This document shows, piece by piece, positions 7,668 through 16,168 of a stretch of DNA of 64,000 nucleotides. Both the position numbers and the translations under genes were made by a program. Below the pieces are notes generated by a model. The model ran no database searches and was not told where the DNA came from. It was given only the letters and a program-made list of their open reading frames with translations. How positions within the stretch are numbered: position 1 is the first letter of the stretch; the number at the start of each line of letters is the position of its first letter. The stretch is taken from contig CP075528.1 of the NCBI GenBank assembly GCA_025808875.1, forward strand, positions 62,001 through 126,000, in the 5' to 3' direction. Source of the DNA: Enhydrobacter sp. (GTDB taxonomy: Bacteria; Pseudomonadota; Alphaproteobacteria; Reyranellales; Reyranellaceae).

Positions 7668-8589
7668 GAACGACCTTTTCGGACAACAGCCTCAGCGCCT
7701 CGTCGAGCGACGGCACCTTGCCGTCGGCCGGCGCGATCGCCGCATCGACGGTGCGGCGGTGGCTCTTCTCGATCGTCTCGGTCATCAGCGGCTCGACGCC
7801 GGTCTCCCGCAGGGTCCGGGCCACCAAACCCATCTCCTCCCAGCGCCGCTCGGCATGCACGATGTGGGTTTGCACCAGCATGGCGAGCGCACCGCTGAAG
7901 GTCATCGAATCGATGTCGCCCAGGCAATCCATCACCTCCTTCAGGATGCCTTGCCGCTCGGCGGCAACGAACGATTCGACGGCCAGCGCCTCGATGCCCT
8001 TGACGATCACCGAACGCATCATCTTCACCGCGGAGGCGGAGCCGGGCTTCGGCCCGAGACAGGTCGCGACGAATCCGTTGGCGTTCATCCACGCCACCAT
8101 CGACTCGGCGTCCTCGCCGGACACCAGCATCGGCGCCTTGATGCCCTGCTTGAAGAAGCCGCCCATCACGGCGATGTCGATGTAGCGGCCGCCGCCGGCC
8201 TCGATCGCCGCGCGGTCCTCGTCTGCCATCCGGCCGGTCACGGTGCAAAGATCGAGGAAGTACGCGCCCTTCTTGATCAGCGCCGCCGCCGAGGTCGCCG
8301 CCGCCAGTGCATGCTCGCCCTGCACGGCCGAGATTACCAGGTCGGCCTCGCCGAGTGCCGCGGTGTAGCGGCCGGAAATCGCCACATCGAGCCGCCGTGC
8401 CTCCTTGCCGAGCGCCGTGCCGCGCGCGTCCCTGTCGAGCGCGGTGTCGATGGCGATCAGCCGGCGCGCATCGTTGTCGCCGGGCTTCGCCACGCCACGC
8501 CAGCCACTCTCGGCGGCGAGGCCGCGCGCAATGGCCGAACCGGCCTCGCCGAATCCCAGCAGGGCGATGACACGTGGAGCGATGGACAT
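7657..8589 (-). CDS. NAD(P)-dependent oxidoreductase (6-phosphogluconate dehydrogenase-like NAD-binding domain with DUF1932-like C-terminus)
   Basis: A 310-residue protein beginning with the dinucleotide turn IALLGFGEAGSAIA. A D-L-C-T-V-T segment, the M-G-G-F substrate loop and an all-alpha C-terminal half with S-A-S-A-V-K-M-M-R-S (the usual catalytic lysine) follow. This layout matches beta-hydroxyacid dehydrogenase-type enzymes with a DUF1932-like C-terminal domain; the substrate is not known. The ATG at 8587-8589 starts directly before the Rossmann strand. It lies 13 bp after the methyltransferase gene in the same leftward unit. Confidence 0.85.
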   Translation of the reverse strand: MSIAPRVIALLGFGEAGSAIARGLAAESGWRGVAKPGDNDARRLIAIDTALDRDARGTALGKEARRLDVAISGRYTAALGEADLVISAVQGEHALAAATSAAALIKKGAYFLDLCTVTGRMADEDRAAIEAGGGRYIDIAVMGGFFKQGIKAPMLVSGEDAESMVAWMNANGFVATCLGPKPGSASAVKMMRSVIVKGIEALAVESFVAAERQGILKEVMDCLGDIDSMTFSGALAMLVQTHIVHAERRWEEMGLVARTLRETGVEPLMTETIEKSHRRTVDAAIAPADGKVPSLDEALRLLSEKVVRGR

Positions 8590-8602
8590 CAGGGAACCCG
8601 GA

Positions 8603-9388
8603 TCAGGATGCCGGCGCCTCGCCGTCCCCGCGCTTGCGCGCGGCGCCGGGCAGCTGGTTGCCGTCGCGCGAGCTGGCGATGCGCAGACGCGGCCGCACCA
8701 CGGCAATCTCTGGCGCGCTGCGTTCGGCGATGCCGGCATAGAGCTGCTTGCCCGCCTCGATGACGTTGACGCCGGCGAAGCGGCCGAGCCAGCGCCTTCC
8801 GAAGCGTTCGACCGCCGGTGCCATGCGCAGCATCATCCGCGAGCGCGTCGGCGGCATGTAGAGCGCGCGCATCTGGCACATCGGCGCGAACATGTTGGCG
8901 CGCAGTAGGCCGGCGAGCTGCGACGCCGAGTAGGGATGGCCGTGATAGAAGGGCGAGCGGTCGAGCTGCGACCAGAGGCCGGCACGCGCCGGCGCCACCA
9001 CGACGAGCTTGCCGCCATCGGCCATGACCCGCCAGATCTCGCGCAGGAACGGCCTCACCTGCTCGGTGCACTCGATCGCGTGGACGAGCAACACCCGGTC
9101 GATCGAGCGGTCGGCGAGTGGCAGGTCGACCTCCTCGACGAAGGCCGTCTTGCTCATGCCCTCGCGCGGCCAGCGCGTCACGCCCTGCGGCGCCGGCATG
9201 AAGGCCATGACGCGGTCGGCCTCCTCCATGAAGGGCCGCAGGAAGGGCGTGGCGTAGCCCAGCCCCAGCACGCGCTCGCCGCGCACGTTCGGCCAAACCT
9301 CGCGCAGCCGCGCGCGCAACAGCCGCACAGCCGTCTGACCCAGCGTACTGCGGTAGAATTCGTTGAGGTCGAGGACGTCGGTCCACAT
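8603..9388 (-). CDS. Class I SAM-dependent methyltransferase domain protein
   Basis: A 261-residue protein with a methyltransferase fold: motif I V-L-G-L-G-Y-A-T-P-F-L, a D-R-V-L-L-V-H-A-I-E strand near residue 100 and G-G-K-L-V-V-V-A-P after it. It lies divergently beside gloB, an arrangement I know from other Alphaproteobacteria. The last 25 residues are low complexity and charged. The methylated substrate is unknown. The ATG at 9386-9388 opens a short divergent promoter region shared with gloB. Confidence 0.85.
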   Translation of the reverse strand: MWTDVLDLNEFYRSTLGQTAVRLLRARLREVWPNVRGERVLGLGYATPFLRPFMEEADRVMAFMPAPQGVTRWPREGMSKTAFVEEVDLPLADRSIDRVLLVHAIECTEQVRPFLREIWRVMADGGKLVVVAPARAGLWSQLDRSPFYHGHPYSASQLAGLLRANMFAPMCQMRALYMPPTRSRMMLRMAPAVERFGRRWLGRFAGVNVIEAGKQLYAGIAERSAPEIAVVRPRLRIASSRDGNQLPGAARKRGDGEAPAS

Positions 9389-9445
9389 ATGGCAATGTTA
9401 GCAGAAACCCGCCCCCGGTGTTACGGTCCCCCTGAAGGAAGCCCC

Positions 9446-10222
9446 ATGAGCACCATCCTGGAAATCGTCCGCATCCCCGTTCTCAGCGACAATTACGTTT
9501 GGCTGATGCGTGAGCCGCAGAGCGGTGCGGTCGGCGTAGTCGATCCGGCCGTGGCAGCGCCGGTGCTGGCCGAGGCCGAAAAGCGGCGCTGGAAGATCAC
9601 GCACATCCTGAACACCCACCATCACGGCGACCATGTCGGCGGCAACCGCGAGATCAAGGCGGCTACCGGCTGCATCATCGTCGGCCCGCGGCGCGACAAG
9701 GCGCGCATCCCCGGCATCGACGTCGAGGTCGACGATGGCGAGCGCTACCGCTTCGGCGAGGCCGAGGCGGAGATCTTCTTCATCCCCGGACACACTTCCG
9801 GCCACATCGCCTACGCCTTCCGCGAGCAGCGCGCGCTGTTCTGCGGCGACACCATCTTCGCGCTGGGCTGCGGCAGGATGTTCGAGGGCACGCCGCAGCA
9901 ATTCTGGACCTCGCTGAGCCGCCTGCGCGCGCTGCCCGACGACATGCGCGTCTACTGCGCGCATGAATACACCCAATCCAATGCCCGCTTCGCCGTCACC
10001 ATCGAGACCGACAACAAGCAGCTGATGGCGCGCTCGGCCAGCATCGACGCCGCCCGCGCCCGCGGCGAAGCGACGGTGCCCTCGCTGCTCGGCGAGGAGA
10101 AGCAGACCAACCCCTTCCTGCGCGCCGACCAGCCGGGCGTGCAGAAGGCCGTTGGGATGGCCGGCGCCGACCCGGTTGCGGTGTTCGCCGAGGTGCGCCA
10201 TCGCAAGGACGTGTTCCGGTGA
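9446..10222 (+). CDS. gloB: Hydroxyacylglutathione hydrolase (glyoxalase II)
   Basis: A 258-residue metallo-beta-lactamase-fold enzyme that hydrolyses S-D-lactoylglutathione in methylglyoxal detoxification. The metal-binding motif T-H-H-H-G-D-H-V-G-G is at about residue 56, with F-F-I-P-G-H-T-S-G-H and F-C-G-D-T-I-F further on. The C-terminal substrate domain carries Y-C-A-H-E-Y-T and ends with F-A-E-V-R-H-R-K-D. The ATG follows AAGGAAG at ideal spacing. A longer open frame runs upstream across the divergent gene but is not used. Confidence 0.95.
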   Translation: MSTILEIVRIPVLSDNYVWLMREPQSGAVGVVDPAVAAPVLAEAEKRRWKITHILNTHHHGDHVGGNREIKAATGCIIVGPRRDKARIPGIDVEVDDGERYRFGEAEAEIFFIPGHTSGHIAYAFREQRALFCGDTIFALGCGRMFEGTPQQFWTSLSRLRALPDDMRVYCAHEYTQSNARFAVTIETDNKQLMARSASIDAARARGEATVPSLLGEEKQTNPFLRADQPGVQKAVGMAGADPVAVFAEVRHRKDVFR

Positions 10223-10360
10223 CGAGCCGCGTGTGAGGCGAGCCCCATGCGGTTTGTACAATTTAGTCCAAATTTTCCGGCATTTCGAGTCGTAACACAT
10301 TGACGGAAAACGCGGGTGTTTGCATAGTAAATGTACTACATGAACAAGCCCAGAGTTCGT

Positions 10361-11497
10361 TCAGGCAACCGTTTTCCGGTGCAGGCATGAGATCACGCCG
10401 GCCGCCATCATCGCCGCCAGCGCGCCGAACAACCAGTCCTGCGACAGGTTGAGGAACAGCCAGGGTGCGGTCAGGGGACCCACCGCCGCGCCGAAATCCC
10501 GCCAGGTCGAGTAGGAGGCCTGAGAGCTCAGGTAGGCCGCCGAGGCGCGCTCCATCACCATGACCGGGATCAGGGTGTTGAACAGTCCGCGCGCCAGCAC
10601 GATCACGATGCTGCCGATCAGGTCGATCCGGCAGGAGATGAGAGTGTAGCCCAGGACGAGGGCAGCGCCGGTGGCGACGGCGACAGGCCGCGCGCCGAAG
10701 CGGTCGCTCATCCAGCCTCCCACCGGCCCGCCGCCCGCCTCGACGGCGCAGCGCAATGCCAGCACCAGGCACGTCGCCACGATCGGTTCGACCGACGTCA
10801 CCGAGTCCTTGAGCAGGAAAGCGAGCGTGAGCAGGAAAACGCCGTCGCCCGAGAAGCCGAGCAGGAAACCCCAGATCTCCAGCCGGTGCGGTCGGGGCAG
10901 GCGGAAGCCGCGCTGTCCCGAAGGCTCGCGCGGCAAGGTCGGCAGCACCGCGGCCGCGACTATGGCGAGCGTCGTCAACGCGCCCAGAATCAGGAACACG
11001 TGGCGGGGACCGACCGCCAGGACCAGGAGCGCGCCGCCGACGAAGCAACTCGTCTGGGCGAGCCCGATGATGGCGCGACTCGTTCCCACTCGCTTGCCGG
11101 CATTGGCGCGGTCGGCGATGGCGTAGGCGAGAGAGCCGAGATTGAGCGCTGCGAACGAGATGCCCCACAGGATGCGGGCGGCGATCTGAACTGCCGCGCC
11201 GCCATCGAGGCCATAACAGGTCGTCGATATCACCGACCCGATCGCCGCGCCGATCATGAGCTTGCGCGCGCCGACGCGTTCGCCGAGATGGGCCATCGCC
11301 GAATTGGCGATCAGGCGGGTCCAGCGATTGAGCGACAACAACAGGCCGACCATGGCGAGGCTGAGGCCGAGCTCGACATGGTAGAGCGGCAGGACGGCGT
11401 AGATCAGCGTGTCGCCCAGCAGGCCGACTCCGATCACCGCCCCCGACAGCGCTACGGTGCGGCGCGAGGCGATCGGCGACGGGACGGCCGCGCTCAC
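10361..11497 (-). CDS. MFS transporter
   Basis: A 378-residue hydrophobic protein with about 12 predicted membrane segments, including the intracellular loop pattern H-L-G-E-R-V-G-A-R-K after helix 2 and G-G-W-M-S-D-R-F-G-A-R between helices 8 and 9, both typical of the major facilitator superfamily. The GTG start overlaps the stop of the alpha/beta hydrolase (GTGA), so the two are co-translated. The substrate is unknown; the neighbour suggests export or uptake of an ester-related compound (weak inference). Confidence 0.88.
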   Translation of the reverse strand: MSAAVPSPIASRRTVALSGAVIGVGLLGDTLIYAVLPLYHVELGLSLAMVGLLLSLNRWTRLIANSAMAHLGERVGARKLMIGAAIGSVISTTCYGLDGGAAVQIAARILWGISFAALNLGSLAYAIADRANAGKRVGTSRAIIGLAQTSCFVGGALLVLAVGPRHVFLILGALTTLAIVAAAVLPTLPREPSGQRGFRLPRPHRLEIWGFLLGFSGDGVFLLTLAFLLKDSVTSVEPIVATCLVLALRCAVEAGGGPVGGWMSDRFGARPVAVATGAALVLGYTLISCRIDLIGSIVIVLARGLFNTLIPVMVMERASAAYLSSQASYSTWRDFGAAVGPLTAPWLFLNLSQDWLFGALAAMMAAGVISCLHRKTVA

Positions 11498-12447
11498 AGC
11501 GCGCGCAGCACCAGCGCTTCTCTGAGCGCGGCGGCGGCGAGGCTGGTGCCGCGCCTCGCGCCGTGCAGCAGCATCGGCGAGGAGAGGAAACCGTGCAGCA
11601 TGCCGCCGAACTCCACGAGGTCGGCGAGCGTGCCTTCCTGCTGCAGGCGGAAGGCGTAGGCGCGGCCTTCGTCGCGGAGCGTGTCATAGCCCGCCGTGAT
11701 CACCAGCGCGGGCGGCAGATTGGCGAGCGACGTGGCGCGCAGCGGCGAGATGCGCCAGTCGGCACGCGCGCTCTTGTCGGGCGTGTAGTGGTCGAAGAAC
11801 CATTCCATGGTGGGTGCATCGAGCCCGTAGCCGGTGTGAAAGGCGCGGTAGGAGTCCGAGCGCGCCACCGCATCGGTCACCGGGTAGCAGAGGAGCTGCA
11901 GGCGGAGCTTGGGGCCGTCGTGATCGCGTGCCCAGAGTGCCACCGCGGCCGAGAGATTGCCGCCGGCGCTGTCGCCGCCGATCGCGAGCTTGGTCGCGTC
12001 GATGCCGACCGAGGCGCCGTTGTTCGCCACCCATTGCAGCGCCGCCACGACGTCGTCGAAGGCACCGGGGAAGCGCGCCTCGGGTGCCAGGCGGTAGTCG
12101 ACGGCGAACACGGCGATGCCCGCCTCGAGGGCGAGCTGGGCGGCCAGCACGTCGTGGCTGTCGAGATTGCCGAACACCCAGCCGCCGCCGTGGGCGAACA
12201 CCAGCGCCGGCAGCTTCTCGCCCTCGGGCCGGTCGGACGGACGATAGAGCCGCACCGGGATCTCACCGGCAGGACCGGGAATGGTGCGGTCGACGACCGC
12301 CACGTCCTTCGGTCGCGGCCCCTGCGCGTTGGGACGCAGCGAGAGATAAAGGTCGCGCGCCGCCTTGGGCGTCAGCGTGTTCCAGGCCGGTCGGTTGGCC
12401 GCCGCCATCAGATCGAGGAGTCGTCGGGATTCGGGATCGAGTGCCAT
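11494..12447 (-). CDS. Alpha/beta hydrolase of the hormone-sensitive lipase (HSL) family
   Basis: A 317-residue esterase/lipase. The oxyanion-hole motif HGGGW is near residue 87, the nucleophile elbow G-D-S-A-G-G near residue 160, and the final catalytic histidine in G-G-M-L-H-G-F. YRLAPE also marks HSL-type (family IV) carboxylesterases. The ATG at 12445-12447 is preferred over a GTG two codons earlier. It overlaps the downstream transporter by 4 bp. Natural substrate unknown. Confidence 0.9.
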   Translation of the reverse strand: MALDPESRRLLDLMAAANRPAWNTLTPKAARDLYLSLRPNAQGPRPKDVAVVDRTIPGPAGEIPVRLYRPSDRPEGEKLPALVFAHGGGWVFGNLDSHDVLAAQLALEAGIAVFAVDYRLAPEARFPGAFDDVVAALQWVANNGASVGIDATKLAIGGDSAGGNLSAAVALWARDHDGPKLRLQLLCYPVTDAVARSDSYRAFHTGYGLDAPTMEWFFDHYTPDKSARADWRISPLRATSLANLPPALVITAGYDTLRDEGRAYAFRLQQEGTLADLVEFGGMLHGFLSSPMLLHGARRGTSLAAAALREALVLRAL

Positions 12448-12487
12448 GGGCACACTGTAGCACTCCGCCGTCGGTGACCAACGGGTG

Positions 12488-12559
12488 TGTCATCTCGAGC
12501 GCAGCGAGGGACCTTTCTGAACCGGCAAAGGTCCCTCGGCCTTCGGCCTCGGGATGACA
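12488..12559. repeat. Palindromic intergenic repeat element
   Basis: A 72-bp imperfect inverted repeat. The left arm GTGTCATCTCGAG...GAGGGACCTTT is matched by the right arm AAAGGTCCCTC...CTCGGGATGACAC around a short centre. Elements of this type (a TGTCATCCCGAG...GAGGGACC core) are scattered between genes in many alphaproteobacterial genomes. Only one copy is in this window. Its right end lies just before the DUF2333 gene and could form a strong RNA hairpin in that leader. Confidence 0.8.
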
Positions 12560-12577
12560 CCGTGCTACTGTCCATCC

Positions 12578-13603
12578 ATGACATTCGATCCGGACGAGGG
12601 CGCGGGGCCGTCGGTGCGGCCGCCATGGTGGCGCAGGATTCGCGTTCCGCACTTCGGTCGCGCGGGCGCGCCCGCCCCGTCGCGCGGCAAGGTCGCGACG
12701 GCCTGGAGCTGGGGCTGGAAAGTCGTCGTCGTGCTGCTGCTGCTCTACTATCCAGTGGGCGCGATGGTGGTCGAGAATATCGACGACGATCCCCAATTCG
12801 GCCCGCGCAACGTGGCACCGGGCGAAAGCTACGCCGTGGCGACGATGGCGGACCTCATCACGCGCGAGGTCGACGTCAACACCTGGACGCCGATGCAGCC
12901 GTTCTTCATGCCGGCCGGAATCCTCGACAACATGCCCAACTTCCAGCGCGGCATCGTCGCTGCGCTCGGCCGCTTCTCGACCGAGCTGATGGACCAGATC
13001 GGCCGCACCCGCGGCTCGAGCCAGGTCGATCGCGACCTCGAGCAGGCGCGCGGCTTCCTCAACGAGCAGCCCAATCTCTGGATCTGGCAGCCCAGCGTCT
13101 CGCTGCTGCCGACCACGACCTCGGCGCAGAAATATCGCGCCGGCCGCGACCGGCTGATTGCCTACAACAAACGCCTGGCCTCGGGACAGGCGGTGTTCGA
13201 GCGTCGCGCCGACAATCTGCAGGCCCTGATCGACCGCATCGCCAACGACCACGGCTCCGACTCGGCGGTCATCGACCAGCAGATCGTCGAACGCGCCGGC
13301 GACTTGTTCGACGGCCGCTGCGACGACATCTTCTATTTCAACAAGGGTCGGCTCTACGCCAACTACCTGCTGCTGCGCGAACTCGGGCGCGATTTCGAGG
13401 CGGTGATCCGCGACCGCGGGCTCGGCAACGCCTGGAACGGCATGGTCGAGACCTTCCGTGTCGCCTCGGCACTCGATCCGTGGGTGGTGTGGAACGGCTG
13501 GCCGGATGCGCTGCTGATCCCCAATCACCTCGCGGCGCAGGGCTTCTACCTGCTACGCGCGCGCACCCAGCTACGCGAAATCAGCTCGATCCTGCTGAAA
13601 TAG
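12578..13603 (+). CDS. DUF2333 family protein, single membrane anchor
   Basis: A 341-residue protein with one membrane segment near residues 43-60 (VVVVLLLLYYPVGAMV) preceded by a basic stretch, followed by a large, probably periplasmic, domain with V-N-T-W-T-P-M-Q-P-F-F and a W-I-W-Q-P-S motif. This matches the conserved DUF2333 family of unknown function. The ATG at 12578 was preferred over an in-frame ATG at 12554, because that one lies inside the palindromic repeat. It is 8 bp before the TauE/SafE gene. Confidence 0.82.
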   Translation: MTFDPDEGAGPSVRPPWWRRIRVPHFGRAGAPAPSRGKVATAWSWGWKVVVVLLLLYYPVGAMVVENIDDDPQFGPRNVAPGESYAVATMADLITREVDVNTWTPMQPFFMPAGILDNMPNFQRGIVAALGRFSTELMDQIGRTRGSSQVDRDLEQARGFLNEQPNLWIWQPSVSLLPTTTSAQKYRAGRDRLIAYNKRLASGQAVFERRADNLQALIDRIANDHGSDSAVIDQQIVERAGDLFDGRCDDIFYFNKGRLYANYLLLRELGRDFEAVIRDRGLGNAWNGMVETFRVASALDPWVVWNGWPDALLIPNHLAAQGFYLLRARTQLREISSILLK

Positions 13604-13611
13604 GACGCGAA

Positions 13612-14538
13612 GTGGAGATCTACCTACCCATCGCCGAGCAGTCGATGAACATCTTCGTGCTGCTGGGGCTGGGCGCGGCGGCCGGCCTGCTGGCCGGCAT
13701 GTTCGGCGTCGGCGGCGGCTTCCTGGCGACGCCGCTCCTGATTTTCGTCGGCATCCCGCCCGCCGTCGCCGTCGCCAGCCAGGCCAACCAGGTGGTGTCC
13801 AACTCGATCTCCTCGCTGCAGGTGCAGTGGCGGCGCGGCAACGTCGACCTGCGCATGGGGCTGGTGCTGTTGCTGGGCGGCATGATCGGCTCGTCGGCCG
13901 GCGTCAGCCTCTTCACCTACCTCAAGAAGATCGGCCAGATCGACTTCGTCATCGCCGTGCTCTACGTGGTCATGCTGTCGGCCATCGGCTTGCTGATGAT
14001 GGTCGAGAGCCTGCGCACCTGGCTCAGTCGCCGACGCAACCCCGAGGCGCCGCGCGGCAAGTTGCACCAGCATTATCTGGTGCATCGCCTGCCGCTCAAG
14101 CTGCGCTTCTACAAGTCCAAGCTCTACATCAGTGCGTTGCTGCCGCTGGGACTTGGCTTCCTGATCGGCATCTTGTCGGCGATCCTCGGCGTGGGCGGCG
14201 GCTTCGTGCTCGTGCCGGCCATGATCTACCTGTTGGGGATGCCGACCAGCGTCGTGATCGGCACCTCCAACTTCCAGATCCTGTTCGTCGCCGCCAACGT
14301 CACCTTCCTGCAGGCCGCCACCAACGGCACGGTCGACGTCGTGCTGGCGCTGCTGCTGATCCTGGGTGGCGTGGTTGGCGCGCCCATCGGCGCGCGGGTG
14401 GCGGCCAAGCTGCCGGGCGTGGCGCTGCGCGGGCTGATGGCGGTCCTGATCCTGGGCGTGGCGGTCGAGCTGCTCACCGAATTGCTGCGCACGCCGGCGT
14501 CGCCCTATTCGCTCGGCGAGAGGGAGGTGCTGCCGTGA
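13612..14538 (+). CDS. TauE/SafE family sulfite/organosulfonate exporter-like membrane protein
   Basis: A 308-residue protein with two homologous membrane halves, each opening with the family signature (G-M-F-G-V-G-G-G-F-L near residue 30 and A-I-L-G-V-G-G-G-F-V near residue 195). About eight membrane segments are seen. The GTG at 13612 has AGGA six bases upstream. The stop overlaps the start of the TIGR02186 gene (GTGA). TauE/SafE proteins export sulfite, sulfoacetate or similar anions; the real substrate here is unknown. Confidence 0.9.
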   Translation: MEIYLPIAEQSMNIFVLLGLGAAAGLLAGMFGVGGGFLATPLLIFVGIPPAVAVASQANQVVSNSISSLQVQWRRGNVDLRMGLVLLLGGMIGSSAGVSLFTYLKKIGQIDFVIAVLYVVMLSAIGLLMMVESLRTWLSRRRNPEAPRGKLHQHYLVHRLPLKLRFYKSKLYISALLPLGLGFLIGILSAILGVGGGFVLVPAMIYLLGMPTSVVIGTSNFQILFVAANVTFLQAATNGTVDVVLALLLILGGVVGAPIGARVAAKLPGVALRGLMAVLILGVAVELLTELLRTPASPYSLGEREVLP

Positions 14539-15374
14539 TCCGGGCTGCCGCCGCGCTCTCGGTCGTCCTCGCGGCCGTGTTCGGCGTCGTGCTCGCTACG
14601 GGCGCGGCGCTGGGGCAGGCGCGCGGTCCGATCGCCGAGCCGCCAGGCGCCGTTCTCCCCGGCCTGCCGCCGTCCGTTCCGATCACGCCCGCGACGCCCG
14701 ACCTCATCGTCGATTTCAGCCAGCCCCGGGTCGCCATCACCGAGGCCTTCCAGGGCGCCAGGATTCTGCTGTTCGGCATGTTCGATCCGCCGGGCGAAGT
14801 GGTGGTGGTGGTTCAGGGCCCGGCGGCGCGCGAGACCGTGTTGCGCAAGCAGCGCGTGCTCGGCCTGTGGCTCAACACGGGCCGGCAAGCCTTCGACGAA
14901 GTCCCGGCCTACTATTTCATCGCCGCCAGCCAGCCGCTGCAGCGCCTGCTGGCCCGCGGCGTGGGAGGCGAGATCCTGTCGCTCGAAGACCGTATGTCGA
15001 CGGTGCGCTCGGTCGGCGCGCGGCCGCAGGACGAGATGTCCCGGTTTCGCAGCGGCCTCGTCGAGGTCAAGCGGCGAGAGGGGCTCTATCCCGCCGCCAT
15101 CGGCCAGGTGACCGTACAGGCCAACCGCCTGTTCCGGGTCGAATTGCCGTTTCCGTCTCGGCTGCCCGAAGGCATCTACGAGGTGCGGACCTACCTGCTG
15201 CGCGACGGCAAGATCGTCGCGGCGGTCTCCCGCCCCCTGCCGGTCGGCAAGGTCGGGTTCAGTGCCCAGCTCGCCGGCTGGGCGAGCCACGACGGTGCGC
15301 TCTACGGGCTGGGCGCCATCCTGATGGCGCTGCTGGTCGGGTGGATCGGCGGCGCCGTGATGCGACGACTCTAG
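14535..15374 (+). CDS. TIGR02186 family conserved alphaproteobacterial membrane protein
   Basis: A 279-residue protein with an N-terminal signal sequence, a periplasmic beta-rich domain that includes F-Q-G-A-R-I-L-L-F-G and L-P-E-G-I-Y-E-V-R-T-Y, and a C-terminal membrane helix ending in R-R-L. This matches a conserved family found beside TauE/SafE exporters in Alphaproteobacteria. It starts at a GTG overlapping the exporter stop by 4 bp, so the two probably form one membrane unit (inference). No biochemical function is known to me. Confidence 0.82.
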   Translation: MIRAAAALSVVLAAVFGVVLATGAALGQARGPIAEPPGAVLPGLPPSVPITPATPDLIVDFSQPRVAITEAFQGARILLFGMFDPPGEVVVVVQGPAARETVLRKQRVLGLWLNTGRQAFDEVPAYYFIAASQPLQRLLARGVGGEILSLEDRMSTVRSVGARPQDEMSRFRSGLVEVKRREGLYPAAIGQVTVQANRLFRVELPFPSRLPEGIYEVRTYLLRDGKIVAAVSRPLPVGKVGFSAQLAGWASHDGALYGLGAILMALLVGWIGGAVMRRL

Positions 15375-15393
15375 GAACGGGAGGACATCCACC

Positions 15394-15879
15394 ATGAGCG
15401 AACAAGCTGTGGCGAGCGGCGAACGCGTCTTCCTGGTGGTGGTCGACGAGAGCCCGGAGCTGCGCAATGCCCTGCGCTATGCTTGCCGGCGCGCCAAGCG
15501 CACGGGCGGACGGGTCGCCATGCTTTTCGTGACCGAGCCGCCCGAGGGGCAGCAATGGGGTGCCGTCGTCGACCTGATGCGGCAGGAGGCCCGCCAGCAT
15601 GCGGAAGAAGTGGTGGCGCGCTACGCCGAGGTCGCGTCGTCGCTCACCGGCCATCCGCCAGCCATCTATATCCGCGAGGGCAAGAGCCGGGAGGAGTTGC
15701 TGAAGCTCATCGCCGAGGACCGCTCGATCTCCGTCCTCGTGCTGGGATCGGCCTCGGGCAGCGAGGGGCCGGGGCCCTTGGTGACGGCGCTCACCGGCAA
15801 GTTCGGCGGCCAGCTGCGCGTGCCCCTCACCATCGTCCCGGGCGCCCTCAACGAGGCCGAGATCGACGCCATTTCATGA
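15394..15879 (+). CDS. Universal stress protein (UspA family)
   Basis: A 161-residue protein with the UspA fold: an initial V-F-L-V-V-V-D-E-S strand and a later V-L-V-L-G-S-A-S-G-S segment resembling the G-x2-G-x9-G(S/T) nucleotide motif in loose form. The ATG follows AGGAGG-like sequence after the TIGR02186 gene with a 19-bp gap, so it is probably the last gene of that operon. A weak terminator follows. Confidence 0.85.
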   Translation: MSEQAVASGERVFLVVVDESPELRNALRYACRRAKRTGGRVAMLFVTEPPEGQQWGAVVDLMRQEARQHAEEVVARYAEVASSLTGHPPAIYIREGKSREELLKLIAEDRSISVLVLGSASGSEGPGPLVTALTGKFGGQLRVPLTIVPGALNEAEIDAIS

Positions 15880-15884
15880 CCCGT

Positions 15885-15909
15885 GCACCGACAGGGTGCG
15901 GCGCTTTTT
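15885..15909 (+). terminator. Possible weak terminator after the Usp gene
   Basis: GCACC (15885-15889) can pair with GGTGC (15895-15899); GGCGC and five T follow. The stem is short, so this is only a plausible end of the 12578-15879 transcript. Confidence 0.4.
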
Positions 15910-16007
15910 CAAAGAGATGTGGGGGAACCGCGCTTTGCATCGTGCTCTGCGAATTCGTCTCTGACCCGCCGAATCTGCCGTAAACTGTTCCCACTAAGCT
16001 CATATAA

Positions 16008-16033
16008 CTGTATATTCCATAATATCTATACAG
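16008..16033. promoter_or_regulatory. AT-rich dyad upstream of nfu
   Basis: CTGTATA (16008-16014) and TATACAG (16027-16033) form a perfect 7-bp dyad separated by 12 bp, within the only strongly AT-rich stretch of the 289-bp gap before nfu. It has the look of an operator overlapping a promoter. The cognate regulator is not identifiable from the sequence. Confidence 0.45.
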
Positions 16034-16168
16034 AGCGACACAAAAATCGTCTTGATCGACTCGACGCCGGTTCCTACCTGAATTCCCGCTTCAGGGGACG
16101 GCGACGTCCCGTTCCGAACTTCGAGAGGGCTCGCCCGCTTTGGCGCAGCTCCGACCAAGGAGGCAGGT

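Noticed and set aside
10223-10360. Gap between gloB and the MFS gene as a regulatory RNA or promoter
   Set aside because: Both neighbours end here. I found no good hairpin with T tract and no clear promoter; TTTGCATAG is not a real match to the 19-bp motif.
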